The notes below the pieces were generated by a model. It was given only the letters and a program-made list of their open reading frames with translations. It made no database searches and was not told the DNA's origin. This document shows, one piece after another, positions 46,050-57,298 of a stretch of 64,000 bases of DNA. The first letter of the stretch is position 1. Each line of letters begins with the position of its first letter. The DNA is from Cylicocyclus nassatus (Eukaryota > Nematoda > Chromadorea > Rhabditida > Strongylidae), in contig CATQJL010000305.1 in the NCBI GenBank assembly GCA_958299035.1, positions 66,793,618 to 66,857,617 on the forward strand. The letters are read 5' to 3'. Made by a program: the position numbers and the translations under genes.

Positions 46050-49000
46050 ATGCTTATCCTCGGCCTTTTATCTCGATTGTTTTGTTGTTTATCCAATGTG
46101 CGTTCTTTGGTCAGAAATGCGGACGACCTAATTTTGAGAATTTGCAAAGAGCATTATGACGTCATATTTCTTACTGAAACTTGGCTCAAACCAAGGAATG
46201 AGATAGCTTCCCTTCTGGGTGTTGTGTCATCTACTTACTCTAGTTATAGATGTGATAGAAGCCGTCGTAAAGGGGGTGGAGTTACCATTCTGATCCAAAA
46301 AACTTTGTCCTTGAATGTCATTTTTTCTGAATCGATAACTGCATCTCATGAAATCCTCGTGTGTGATCTCTTGATCTCTGGGCAATCTATACGCTTTATT
46401 TTGGTCTACAGGGTTCCTGATTGCAGTGCTAGTAATTTTATCACGCTCACTAAGGCGCTTAGTGATTTTTCGACTTTTGAAGGACCTACGATTTTGCTGG
46501 GAGATTTCAATCTTCCACATAATGATTTCTTTTCTCTAAAGAGATCGGCTCACGCAAATTCCAGTGAAGTGTTTTCAAGTTACATCACCACACATGCTTT
46601 TGTTCGTTTCAGTACGTTCTTGAGCCAACTAGAGGACATTCAACTCTTGACTTTATTTTTTGTAATCGTGATAACATTGTGGGTGATGTTGCCACCTCCG
46701 CCCCGATTGGAGCCAGTGATCACGCTTCGGTCAAATTCTCCCTATATGTGCCATACAAACCTGCATGTCCAAGGTTTGTGAGGGACTTTAAAGAAGTCAA
46801 TTATTCTGTCGTCCGGGAATACCTGTCAAGTATTGATTGGGTAGGCTGCTTCATGCCTTTAACACGTTGACGACGAGCCATTTTTTGAAGGTCTGTCCCT
46901 GTGGACGAACCGTTTCCGGGCATTTTCACAGCAGGCTGCACATGTATATGCATGCATCTATGCGTGAGATACACAAATGCAAGTGGGCGGGGCAGCTCCG
47001 CCCACTTTTGGCAAGCCCCGCCCACTTCTCAAAAATGCTTGAAATTGCTCAAAATCAATGAATTCGCGCAAATTCCGGCATTTTTGAAAAGTGGGCGGAG
47101 CTTGACACTGAGGGGGTGGAGCCTGCATTACGGGGAGCGGGGTCAAAATTAAGATTATTTGAGGTTCCCCTATCATCTATGAGCTTTTCTATGTGATTTG
47201 AGAACGAAGAAAGTTTTTTGTAGAGGGCAATGGAGTGGGCGGAGTTTGCCAAAAAGGGGACGGGGCCAACATGAAATACTTTCGAGCCTAACTCAATCAT
47301 ATGAACACAAATTGGGACCATTGTGCACATTAAAACTGATGTTTAGGGTGTCGCGCACCATTGCGCGACATCGTCCACAGGGACAGACTGCCTGTCGCGC
47401 ACCATTGCGCGACACCGTCGTCAACGTGTTAAGCTCTGTCAATGATATGTATGAACTTTTTCTCGCTGTTCTGCAGCATGCGGTAGAAATGTTTGTCCCA
47501 TTACGTGAAGTCCATGAAAGTCAACATAGACTACCAGCCTATCTAATCAATATGATCAATAAGCGTGATCGGCTTTGGACATCAGCTGTTCGTAGTGGAG
47601 AAACTGAAGCATGGAGGGCTTTTGAGAATTTCAATAAAAAAGTTCTCAAGGCTTCGAACAAGTACCATGTCAATCTTGAGAAAAAACTTATTATGTCAAA
47701 AAATGTAAATGGCTTCTTTCGTTACATGAGGTCACACCTTAGTGACAAGACATTCAACTATCCCTTGGTTGATAACTCTGGCCTGGCTTTATCCTTAAAC
47801 AAGTATAAGGCAAACCTCTTAGCTCAAGAATTTGTAAAGGTCTATGGTCGTAATTCATTTGTAGAATTAAACCCTTCTCCTCGGTATCCGGACATGGACA
47901 AAACAGTTTGGTTTCCTAGAGAAAAAATCATTCGCATCCTTGAAAAATGTCTTAGCTCTTTCTCCGTAACCCCGGATGGAGTTCCCCTATTTTTTGTTAA
48001 AAAAGTTCTGCCCGAGCTTGGTTTTGCTTTGGAATATCTTTTCAACTTATCTTATATGAGAGGGGAAGTACCTCAAAGGTGGAAACATTTCCTTGTTACT
48101 CCTATCCCCAAAAAACCGCCGTATAAAGATCCAAAAAATTATCGACCCATAAGCATAAGGTCTATTTTTGCACGTACATTCGAAAAAATCTTGAAGGAAC
48201 ATATTACTTCCCATCTCGAAAAACACTCCATCATCCCTCCTAGTCAGCATGGATTTTGTAAAGGTAGATCTGTTGAGACCGCTATGCTAACTGCCATGAA
48301 TGACTGGACCTCAGAAGCTGATAAGCGTCACCAAACAGATGTCGTATTTCTTGACTTTTCCAAAGCATTCGATAAAGTTCCTACTTTCAGACTGTTGTCC
48401 AAGCTCAGGATGGTTGGAGTTCAGGGTTTGACGTGCAAATGGATTGAGAATTTTTTGATCAATCGTACTTTCCAAGTTCGGGTTTGTGATGATTACTCCA
48501 AAATTCACTCCATTTCCAGTGGAGTGCTTCAGGGTGGAGTCTTATCCCCCCTCTTGTTTCTCATTTACACTTTTGACTTACCCCAACTTATTGAAAGCAG
48601 GGGTGTTGGTTGTGTCATGTATGCGGATGATATAAAAATCTACAAGGTCATCCATAGCACATCCGACGTTGAAGCTTTACAGTCATGTATTGGCATGGTG
48701 TGTCAGTGGTCTGAGAACTATGAGTTACCCCTAGCTCCACTGAAAACCAAAGTTATGTCCTTGGGAGTTGAAAAAGTCAAATCTTCCTATACTATCAGTG
48801 GATATGATTTGACCCGTATCCATGAAGTAAAAGATTTGGGCTTTACTTTCTCCAGTAAGCTTCAGTTTACCGCCCACTACAACAGCATTGTTTCCAAAGC
48901 ACTTTTCCGGACTTATAACCTTTTCAAGACACTGCGAACCTCGAACCCTGGAGTCTTAATTAAAGCATACAAGATGTATGTTCGCCCTATCGTTGAATTT

Positions 49001-49432
49001 GGTACAACGGTAATTTCGCCTTATAAAGTTCAAGATGTAAATGCCGTTGAAGGGGTTCAGAATAATTTTACAAGAAAAGTGTTTTTGAGGATAATAGGTC
49101 CAAACTATGCTCTGATTCCTAGGAGTGAGGAACGTAGAAGAATATTATGTCTACCTAGTTTGGCCTCTAGAAGGAAAAAATTCGATCTTTCTATGGCATT
49201 AAAAATATTAGACGGTGGCTGCAAGATTGATTTCTCGAAATTTTTCGTCATTTCTTTCTCCAGAACTAGAGGATCTTCGCTTAAATTGAGAGTTCCCTCA
49301 GCCAAGACTCTCCTTCGTTCGAAATTCTTTACCCTTAGAGTATTGGCGGATTTAAATAGACTACTTGGTCAAGGTGCTCTCTGTCAAAAGTTGGCAAAAT
49401 GCTGTTCTCTTGCCAGTCGTCCTCATTCCTGA
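46050..49432 (+). pseudogene. LINE ORF2: AP-type endonuclease and reverse transcriptase, interrupted
   Basis: The N-terminal endonuclease has VIFLTETWL (catalytic Glu), LLGDFNLP and, after a frame change near 46,610, GASDHASVKF. The reverse transcriptase contains YRPISIRSIFARTFEKIL, QHGFCKGRSVETAM, VVFLDFSKAFDKV, GVLQGGVLSPLLFLIYTFDL, MYADDIKIY (YADD catalytic box) and DLGFTFSSKLQF. The thumb ends with the usual RPIVEFGTTVISPY segment. Two defects are visible: the 1-bp-class shift near 46,610, and a 570-bp insertion (TTAA element plus duplication) at 46,863. The insertion is a multiple of three and leaves the frame on both sides aligned, but it brings in stops. The copy is inactive as sequenced. 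Confidence 0.85.
46863..47428. mobile_element. piggyBac-like TTAA element, CACGTTGACGACG family, copy 2
   Basis: Same ends and subterminal TGTCGCGCACCATTGCGCGA words as 18,466-19,420, with TTAA at 46859-46862 and 47429-47432. It is 566 bp long because it lacks the two nested MITEs of copy 1. It lies between the endonuclease and reverse transcriptase domains of the LINE. Confidence 0.92.
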
Positions 49433-49737
49433 TTGGGATTTTGTTTCTGCATATTTGTTGTCATTGTTTGCGTTCCATTTTTCTGCTGTTTCATTTCTGT
49501 TTTCCTCTGTTTGTTTTTGTTTTTTAGCTTATCGTTTTCCTATATTTTTTTGTTTTTGTTTGATGTTCTCTACTTTGTTATTTTTCTTCAGCAGATACTC
49601 GACTGCTCAGGTTCATCTTTTCTGGATTTACCTCACGTGTTGGTTATAACGCGTATCAATAAAGAATAAAGAATACATTTGGGGTTGACCAAGAATTAAA
49701 ATATTTCAACAGCTCATTCATTTTCATCAGAAACTTG

Positions 49738-50045
49738 CCTAGTGCTGTTGGGTGGGATAAGGGGTACAACTTCAAAATGTTCTCAGCGATTCTGAGGAAA
49801 GAAAAACGACCCCGAAGAAAAGACGGTTCGTCGCGGGGGACCGTCAAGGAATCATACAAAACGCTGGAAAATGCGGCTTGTACAAGTTTCGCTTTTGTCA
49901 AATATGTACATATTGAAGAATATAGGAATAATTACGGATATATAGAGTAGACAGCGTATAATCTAGTTGTCTGGAGCTTCAAGAAACGAAGCTTTTTATT
50001 GACCTGCGATCCCCTTCATAGCGGGGATGTTAATGCATGCGGTCC
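49738..50045 (+). mobile_element. PIF/Harbinger-like MITE, right arm only
   Basis: It follows the right arm of 13,079-13,767 (GAATCATACAAAACGCTGGA, GCGGGGATGTTAATGCATGC) and ends GGTCC then TTA. The left arm is absent. It begins 64 bp after the LINE 3' end. Confidence 0.7.
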
Positions 50046-50284
50046 TTAGCATTATAAATCACCCCTTCACATAAAGTCTTTGGCGCTTTGTAGTTTTCGG
50101 CACAATTTCGTAGTTCATTCGCCAAAACCTTTTTTGGAGGAAGTCGTTCCTCAGGTTGAGCGGGAATTGGTTGAAATGGTGTTCAATATGGTGTAGGCCA
50201 ATTCGCACGACCGTAATGCCTTCAGGGACTTTCTACACAGGACCACCGTGCGCGCAATACGTTCGCGACGACTTTTGTCTGAGG

Positions 50285-51050
50285 CTGGGTTTATACTGAT
50301 TTCCATGTTCCGGGACTGTGCTGCATGCGCTGCAGCAGCCACGCAAGCGTTATGAACGGCGGGAATTGGGAAATCTTGACCATTTTTAACGGTTTTTCTT
50401 CCGGATCCCTCTCATTTTGGCCTTATTCCTTTACCCCGCTTTTCTTTATGATCAACGGAACTTCGAACTCGAAGCGGGGTTGAAGAATGAGCGCTTTTCC
50501 GCTCTGCGTTTGCGACAAAATGTGTGCTGTTGCGCTCGTCCATTTTCTCTTCGCTTTATTTTTATTCAGACTTACTCCACTTGTTGCAGGAAGCCGCTGC
50601 GTAAGCCACAGTCGTATGCCATTAGGGAGTGCGAGCTATTCTGAAATCGCATAAATTGGAATTCTTCTCTAGTTTTCTGATGAGTTTCATTTTTGGGCAT
50701 TCTCAGCCCTTTTCCTTTTTCCGTATCGTTGCTTCTTCGCTTGTTCTTCTACCCGGCTTCTACTTGTAATGGGAAAAGCTGTGAACTTGAAGCGGGGTTC
50801 AGGATTAAACCCTGTTCTGCTCCATGTATTTGAGAAGAAGGTCTTTGTGCGCTCGTCCATTTTCTCTTCGCTATTTTTGTTCACGCTACTTCATGTGTTC
50901 TAGAGACCTGTCAGTGTCCCTTTCAGTACAGATGCGAGACTACGCAGCGCCTTTCTAGAACACATGAAGTAGGTCAAAACAAAAATAGCGTAGAGAGAAT
51001 GGACGAGCGCACGAAGGTCCATATTCCCGAATACATGGAGCAGGGCGGTC
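50285..51050. repeat. Large inverted repeat, left arm, with an inner hairpin
   Basis: 50,285-50,780 is the inverse of 53,640-53,330 and 52,620-52,350 taken together (shared words GCATGCGCTGCAG, GAAGCGGGGTTGA, AAATGTGTGCT, TCTCTAGTTTTCTGATGAGT). A second hairpin pairs 50,816-50,912 with 50,958-51,050 (CTACTTCATGTGTTCTAGA and its inverse; CGCTCGTCCATTTTCTCTTC). Open frames here come from the repeat. Confidence 0.75.
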
Positions 51051-51277
51051 GGGTAAGTGGCAGCAAAGGCCTGCCGCTTCTGCTTATGGAAGTACCTGAG
51101 GCGCTTCAGACTTCCTTGCGTGTACCTTATATGATCTACGCCCAATTGTTCGCAAACTTTTCGAACGCAGGAGATTGCGAGATATAGGTTCTATAATTCA
51201 AATTCATAGTAAATGAAATAGTAAGTTCTGAAAGGCTCATAGATTAGTTTCATTCAACAAAATGCAAGTATAATTTG

Positions 51278-51998
51278 GGGCCGCATGCACTAAGCTGCTA
51301 TCCCTACCGCTGGGGGGGGGGGGGGGGATTGCAGTTTAGAAGCTTCATATCCTGAAGCTCCAGATATCTGGTTTCTACGATGTTTTCGTAAGTATTCCTA
51401 CCTCCCTTCGTTATGAACATATTGAAAGGAGCGAGAAGCTGTACAAACCGCATTTTCCAGCATTTTGTATAGTCCCATGATGAGCAGCCGACCGTCTTTT
51501 TTTAAAAGTCATTTTTCTTCTTTCGACGAACTCAACGAAAACCTTTCAAATGTACTGATTGTCTAACCCAACAGTGCTAAGCATGTTGCTGATAAGAACT
51601 GATGAGTTTTTGGGGCATCGATTTTTTCGGTAAACACCAACTTTCGACTTGTGGTTCATCGCAGTTTTATAATTTCGAGACATCACTTGTTCTTACCAGA
51701 AGAATGATTAGACTATTGAGTTAGATAAACAGCACAACTTTGGAAGGCTTTTATTGACTTCGAAAAAATGAAAAATGACTTCAAAGAAATGACGGTCTGC
51801 AGCTGGGGATCTCAGGGAATTATTCAAAAAACTGGAAAATGCGGCTTGTACTAGCTCCTTGCTCCCGCGCGATATGTTCATAGTGCAGAATGGTGTGAAT
51901 ACTTAAGGATAGGTAGACAGGTGAAATCCACATACGTGGAGCTTCAGGTAATGAAGCTTTCTTTTATGCTGCGATCTCCTCCTCAGTGGGAATGTTAA
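51278..51998. mobile_element. PIF/Harbinger-like MITE, second two-armed copy
   Basis: It starts GGGCCGCATGCACTAAG, includes a 15-base G run near 51,314, and tracks both arms of 13,079-13,767 (CATATCCTGAAGCTCCAGAT; GGAGCTTCAGGTAATGAAGC). The right tip is worn. It lies between the two arms of the large inverted repeat. Confidence 0.75.
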
Positions 51999-52800
51999 TC
52001 TTCGAGCCGAAATCATGAACATAATCTCGTAAATGTTCCTTATCTTAATCAATCGATGACTTTAAGATAAGTAGCATTTAGTTCTCGGCAGAGACTTACC
52101 CCTTTCTACTCCATGAATTTTGAAGAAAACTGCCCTGAACCGATATCTCTGCAAGTTGGAACCGATTATTGCTGAGATTGAAGAAAATAGCCAGATTTCC
52201 AACTTGATTTAGAGTAAAACAGTCTTTCAAAGAATTTTCGCTTGTCTCTGCTTGTAAAGTGGTTAAAGGTGCGAAGAGTGGTTAGAGGCGCGAGTCTGGA
52301 GCTTCCGAGGCACTTCCAGAGCAAAGGCAGCTAGCCTTTGCTACCTCCTGCCTGACCATGAAGCAGAACAGCGTTCAATTTTCAACCCCGCTTCAAATTC
52401 ACAGCTGTTCTCATTATAAGGGAAAGCGGGGGGTAGAAGAAAGAAGAATAAGCAATGATCTGGAAAAAGGAAAGAAGCTGAGAATGCCCAAAATCGAAAC
52501 TCATCAGAAAACTAGAGAAAAATTCCAATTTATGCAACTTCAGAATTGTTCGCGCTCCCTAATTCGTGGCAGATGGCTGTGGAAACTACGCGGCGGCTTT
52601 CTGCAACAAATGGAATAGGTCTGACAAGGAAACGATACTCGGTGTCCATGGCCTTTTAAGATGAGTTGTATACCATTACACTTGTCTTGAAACGCTGATT
52701 CCGAATCTGACTTCCGTTTCTGCTAATCATTTTAAAGATGTTATAAAGGATTGTGCGCGCTTTGGCTGCCCACTGAAATACGTTCGGCGCGCCAGCAGCA

Positions 52801-52871
52801 ACGGTGCGGTGTGGTCTAGTGGTTAGTGCGATAGGCTCATGAGTTGATGCAGGTGTAGGTTCGGGTCCTTT
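52801..52871 (+). repeat. tRNA-like head in a foldback, copy 1
   Basis: GTGTGGTCTAGTGGTTAGTG is a good A box and GTAGGTTCGGGTCC a good B box for RNA polymerase III, with tRNA spacing. The acceptor and anticodon stems are poor (loop CTCATGA), and the same unit recurs inverted at 53,058-53,135. A repeat-borne pol III promoter is more likely than a working tRNA gene. Confidence 0.6.
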
Positions 52872-53057
52872 TGTGTTTTTCAGTTTTGCATTGCCTCAAT
52901 ATACCTTCTTTCGCATCTTCGAGCTAACTGGACGCCCTTACTCTTCAAAAAACGTGGAAATTTAGAAAAATGATTACTATTTGCGCTAAAATGTATTCAA
53001 TGATCATAACTCGAGTAAATCTCGAACAAGTTTGATTGAGCCAGTGCAACAAAAACA

Positions 53058-53135
53058 CAAAAGGATTTGAACCTACACCTGCATCAAGTTATGAGGCTAT
53101 CACACTAACCACTATACAATAACCTGGCGCTGGTA
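53058..53135 (-). repeat. tRNA-like head in a foldback, copy 2
   Basis: The minus strand reads TTGTATAGTGGTTAGTGTGA then GCAGGTGTAGGTTCAAATCC, the same A and B boxes as the copy at 52,801. The two heads face each other across about 180 bp. Confidence 0.6.
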
Positions 53136-53929
53136 GGAGGCGTTCGGGTGACCATAACCTTGGGCGGTAGTTGGCTCAAAATTCCTCCATAACTTTTTTC
53201 AAAGAAACGATTAGCAGAAACGGAAGTCAAATTCGGAATCAGCGTTTGAAGACGAGTGTAATGGTATACTTCTCGTTTCAAAAGGCCACGGACATTGAGT
53301 ATCTTTCCCTTGTGAGTAATAATGAAGCGAAGAGAAAATGGACAAGCCCAAGAACACACATTTTGTCGGAAACGCAGAGCAGAAAAGCGCTCATTTCAAC
53401 CCCGCTTCGAGATCGAAGTTTTGCTGATCAAAAAGGGAAGCGAGGCAAAGGACTAGGGCCAAAATGTGAAAAATCTGGAAGAAAAACCGTCGAAAACGGT
53501 CAAAATTCTTCAACTCCCGCCGTTCAAGCGTGCGGGGCGGCTGCAGCGCATGCAGCACAGCTCCGGAACACTTCCAGCACAGTGCGGTGAACTGTGCGGG
53601 ATCAGCTCCGGAACATGGGAATCAGTATGAACCCAGCCTAAGCAAAGCAGAGGGCGAGGAAAGATTTGCCACTTTCGTACCGTGTAAGTCTTCTGGGTGG
53701 CTGCTTTAGATCGCCGTAGGAAAAAAACGTCCTCTTGAACTTCAGCTAAGAATTGTTGTTTACGAGATATTGTCCTCAAAACATCACTGTAGTATATGGG
53801 GTACACTGATAAAGTATCGAAGTGCTTCTCTAATTGCTAGTATTGATAGATTATATTAACAATTGAAAGTCACTCTAATTTAAAAGCTGTTAATTTCACT
53901 TGCGCATGAATGCTTTATCTTTTTCTTAG

Positions 53930-54150
53930 GTTTATGTCTTTGGATTTATGCTTGATTATCGTGGTTCTTGCTATTGTCATCACCTCTTATAGTGCAGTAC
54001 TGCGGAAACTCTACACGCTTCGACGCTCTTCTGAGGTAGTAACGCAACAAACATGCATCGGATAAGAATGACCCAAATTTTTCCCAGCAATTCCTGAGCA
54101 GCAAATGGACCAATTTTCAGACAAGCAAGGAGATGCGGCTGCTTGCGCAG
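53930..54150 (+). pseudogene. Chemoreceptor C: TM5 and third-loop exons only
   Basis: Exon 53930-54035 (acceptor TTTTTCTTAG) encodes FMSLDLCLIIVVLAIVITSY then SAVLRKLYTLRRSSE. A 52-nt intron (GTAGTAAC to TTTTTCCCAG) leads to exon 54088-54150, QFLSSKWTNFQTSKEMRLLA then Q. Lengths, phases and residues match exons 2-3 of receptor B, and here the join is in frame. The TM1-4 exon expected near 40,040-40,290 is gone, and the TM6-7 exons were not found before the right edge. Segment C is scattered over more than 20 kb by LINEs and MITEs. I infer a pseudogene; a rescue by distant exons is not excluded. Confidence 0.65.
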
Positions 54151-55340
54151 GTAGTTAGCTTTCTCTATTTCGTCTCTTCAAGGTAATTAGCAACCACTGA
54201 CGCGCGCAGGCATCAGCCAAAATGTGGAAAATGAAAATGAACTAGAACTCTTCTTACTATGCACCTTGAAAGAGAACATGGGTCATTGCTTTGTGATGTA
54301 GGAGGATTTTGCGTGTAGCATTAGTTACCATCTTCCACTGCAAACTATGTCAAAGCCTAGCTGCGGATAACGCTTTGGGAGAGAATCCTTGCAAGTACAA
54401 GTATGCCAAACTTATCTAAGCCGCTGAAGAAATTTGCAGAAGAGTGCAGGAAGTTATACGTATACCACATACCTCTACAGCCCACAACAAAGGCTGGACA
54501 CCGGCATCATCAGAAACAAGGAACAAAAAGCAATAATGCAAATACACTCTACGCCCTCCTCGTTTATCTTCGTGCCAATCACAGTTGTTTTTGGAGAGGT
54601 ACAGCTGCCCCTCCTTTACGTTCTGTAATTCTAAGTTAAAGGGACGTTGTCTAAAATTCCAACTTAAACTGCTTTTTCTATTGCATACTAGCCGGTACAT
54701 CCAGCTTCGCCCGGTCCTGTCAATGCGCTTTGATAGAAGACACCTCGCTCCATTTCTGCATATGATTTTCCTATCCCGGCCCCAACTCTATATGCCGGTA
54801 CCTTGCCTCCACTATGTTTTCGTAGATAGCATGTTCACTTACCCCAGCCAACTCCCAGCCTCGTACTTAGAACAAATAAAATTGGTAACCTCAACGGCAC
54901 CGTCATTTTGATGTCATATAATGATGGGGCCCCTAACCAAGCCATCGGAAAGTCTCGCTAAAAAAAGAATTTGGAAGCGGGAAACTGCTTCAAAAGGTAG
55001 AAGCGCCAGGACTGCTTCAGAAGGTAAAAGCGCCAGGTTGGCCTTCCCATTAACGTGGGTGGTCTGAATTATAAAAAGTTTAAAATTGGACTTTCGCTCA
55101 ATGAAGGGCGGATTTATTACAACTCTAGATACATTGAAATCTGATTTTGGGCTATTTATCTTCAGACCACCCACGTTGATGGGCGCAGCCAACGAGGAAT
55201 TTCTACTTTTTAAAGATCTTACCTCAGAATTCATTTTTTGCAGCGAGATTTGGGGGATGGCTTAGTTAAGGGCCCCTTTATTACATCATGAAAATCTCAT
55301 TACCCTCAACTTGGGGACGGTGCTTTGATTGATAATTCTA
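54151..55340. other. Receptor segment C intron DNA
   Basis: 54,200-54,530 follows B intron sequence at 13,030-13,060 and 13,800-13,980 (for example ATGCACCTTGAAAGAGAACA, TTCTTGCAGGC-like and AGTCCACAAAGGC-like words). 54,690-54,720 carries a fragment of the CGCCCGGYCCTGTCA repeat unit. 54,930-55,290 shows a short foldback (CCACCCACGTTGATGGG against CCCATTAACGTGGGTGG). No exon seen. Confidence 0.45.
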
Positions 55341-56260
55341 TTACGTTGTCCTATAAGTCTCTTCATTTTTGAGTTTTCGCTGTAATAAGTCAGACACTTC
55401 TCATTTCAAATAGACCTTAAAATACCATTCAAAGCAAAGCAAGCTCTATGTGATGATTTCATGCTTTTGCAGAAGCTTCGGTCCACCTCAAATTATGAAC
55501 CAAAATCTAAAAAGTTTCGAATGCCTGAAAAATTGAAAATTTTTATCTTCGTTCAAAAAAGTCTTAGAGATCTCTCACTCGCTCACGTATAAACATTTCA
55601 TATAAGACATTCATACGTGCTGTTGCTGCATTTTTTATCAGCTAGAAATCAAGAAACCGAAAATTTCCATGTTTTTATCAAATTAATGCTTTGCTTTTCT
55701 TACACAAACAGTTGTGTACTACAAGCCCTTAGAAGTACAAGCGTGAATTTTTAACTCTTTGTAAGCTCTGATTTACGAGAAATGTTGAGTTAAGCGTGAA
55801 AAATCCGAGTGGGGAAAGCTAAATTCGATACTTTTCGTAAACCAGAGCTTATAGAGAGCCAAAAATCTATGGTAGTACTTCTAAGGGCTTCTAGTACACA
55901 ATTGTTAGAGAAAGAACAGCACAGCATCACTTCGGTAAAACCATGGAGATTTTCGGCTTCTTGATTTTTAGCCGATGAAAAAATACAGCAACAGCACATA
56001 TGAATGTCTGATATAGAATGTACATGCGTGAGCGAGTAAGAGATCTGTAGGACTTTTTTGAGCGAAGATATAAACAATTTTCAATTTTCTCAGCACCCAA
56101 AACTTTCTAATTTTTGGTTTAAGACTTGTGGTAGACCGAAGCTGGTGCAAAAGCGTAAAGGCCATCTTATAGAGCTTGTTTTGCCCTATTGAATGGTCTC
56201 CTAATGTCTATTCAAAACGAGAGGTGTCTGTAAAAATGAAAAGGCTTACGGACAACCATA
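55341..56260. mobile_element. Mariner-like MITE, worn copy
   Basis: The left end TTACGTTGTCC and right end GGACAACCA enclose two arms that pair through CAAAGCAAGCTCTATGTGAT, the AAATCAAGAAACCGAAAAT-type words and the centre. TA flanks are present on the left. It is diverged from the 62,535 copy, so it is older. Confidence 0.75.
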
Positions 56261-56269
56261 TATCAACTG

Positions 56270-56545
56270 AATTGTATCAGCAATCGTACTCAGCATGCTT
56301 ACTTACTCCGCTGTACAACTCCTGACCCATAGCACTCAAGAAAAATCAAGAAAATCGATAGTCGAACATCGATCAATGACGCAAAGTAGCCTGTGAAACC
56401 GCCCCCCCCCCCGAAGTGTATGTGTGACAAATTTATTCTGGATCGGCTCAGGAATGAGGATTTTTATTCGGAAAATACCTACAAACAGACAGAGAAGACA
56501 GACAAACAGACATTCGTCTTTACATATAAGATAAAACTTTTTACC
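56270..56545 (+). repeat. Dispersed unit ending TTACATATAAGATA
   Basis: It contains AAAATCGATAG, CGAAGTGTATGTGTGACAAA, GGATCGGCTCAGGAATGAGG and an ACAGACAGACA run before the end ACATATAAGATA. It matches the units at 61,660-61,905 and 62,092-62,372 in order. No coding capacity; the class is unknown to me. Confidence 0.6.
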
Positions 56546-56837
56546 CAGTAGAAAGACTCTTAAAAACATCTATGTTTTATGAAAATTGATTGATGTCTCT
56601 TACTCTATAAACGTTCGGTGAATATTGTAGCACTGAGGAGATCATGTGCTGTACAAAGCAAATGTCTCTCAAAGTTGAAGCTTGAGTCAAGATGTTGAGT
56701 CAGATCGGAAATAGCTCAGCTCAGACTGAATTTCTTCTGGGAGCTAGAAGCAAAGAAATTATCATGCATGAATATTTGTTGAACTTGGACGTATATATTC
56801 TCCTGGATGTCTTGTTAGCTTCCAAGTGCAACGTACG

Positions 56838-56916
56838 TGCTCAAATATGCTTCTATAAAGAAGCGTATTTGAGCACGGATCTCCCTCATAGATCCACGGA
56901 TCTCCCTCATAGAGGG
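56838..56916. repeat. Short hairpin and 20-bp tandem duplication next to the RTE 5' end
   Basis: GTGCTCAAATATGCTTC pairs with GAAGCGTATTTGAGCAC, and CACGGATCTCCCTCATAGAT is repeated in tandem. The cluster marks the junction between receptor-segment sequence and the RTE 5' UTR. Confidence 0.7.
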
Positions 56917-57298
56917 ATCACAGCCGGTTAGTCGCGAGGCTACGTGGGGCGTCCCCAGGTGGCGGATAGGGGGATAATCGCCGACCAAAAGCGACCCCGC
57001 GCCTGCTCTGATAAGCAAGCGGAGCCGGGGGACGGACTCCCTGCCTCCACTAAAAGCTTGCGCCCTAATTTCCCGGGTAGGTGTGTGGGGAGGCGAGTTC
57101 GGAGTCGCCTCCAACGAATAAGCTCCGATCGTCCCTCGCGGAGGTTTTGAGCCCAACAAGCTATCCCTGCGAGTAAATTCTTGTTCGACACAGTGATAAT
57201 ATGGAAAGCTCCTTTAATCTTGGAAGAGCCACTGGTAAGGCAGCCCAGTGGGGACAAGGTTTGAAAGGCGATCTAGGCTGCCGAAAACGAGACGGACT

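Larger units (their letters stand above)
45040..49674 (+). mobile_element. CR1/jockey-like LINE (nematode Sam-type), nearly full length
   Basis: A two-ORF non-LTR retrotransposon: a Pro/Ser-rich GC-rich 5' region, ORF1 (about 45,326-46,049), ORF2 with endonuclease and reverse transcriptase (46,050-49,432), a T-rich 3' UTR and the 3' end AATAAAGAATAAAGAATA, a short tandem terminal motif as in CR1-clade elements. ORF1 and ORF2 each carry a frameshift, and ORF2 is split by a TTAA element. The 5' limit is approximate. Confidence 0.85.
52620..53320. mobile_element. Foldback element carrying tRNA-like sequence in both arms
   Basis: The outer arms (GATACTCGGTGTCCATGGCC against GGCCACGGACATTGAGTATC; GTATACCATTACAC and inverse; CGGAAGTCA...TTCGGAATCAGCG) pair over about 110 bp. 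The inner parts at 52,801-52,871 and 53,058-53,135 are inverted copies of one tRNA-like head. The left end of a related unit appears at 60,944-61,040. The target duplication was not resolved. Confidence 0.7.
52350..53640. repeat. Large inverted repeat, right arm, split by a tRNA-like foldback
   Basis: 52,350-52,620 and 53,330-53,640 are together the inverse of 50,285-50,780. The join in the left arm (near 50,572) is the unoccupied site for the foldback at 52,620-53,320. Confidence 0.75.

Noticed and set aside
46600..46615. TTTCAG at 46,607-46,612 as a splice acceptor in the LINE
   Set aside because: LINE RNAs must stay unspliced to be copied, no matching donor is near, and a simple indel explains the frame change.
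50151..50342. A minus-strand frame with an Ala-rich start (MAAAAHAAQS)
   Set aside because: It lies in the arm of the large inverted repeat, and its partner arm at 53,510-53,640 is not open in the same way.
52801..53135. Two tRNA genes facing each other
   Set aside because: They are inverted arms of one foldback element, with poor stems and no plausible anticodon.
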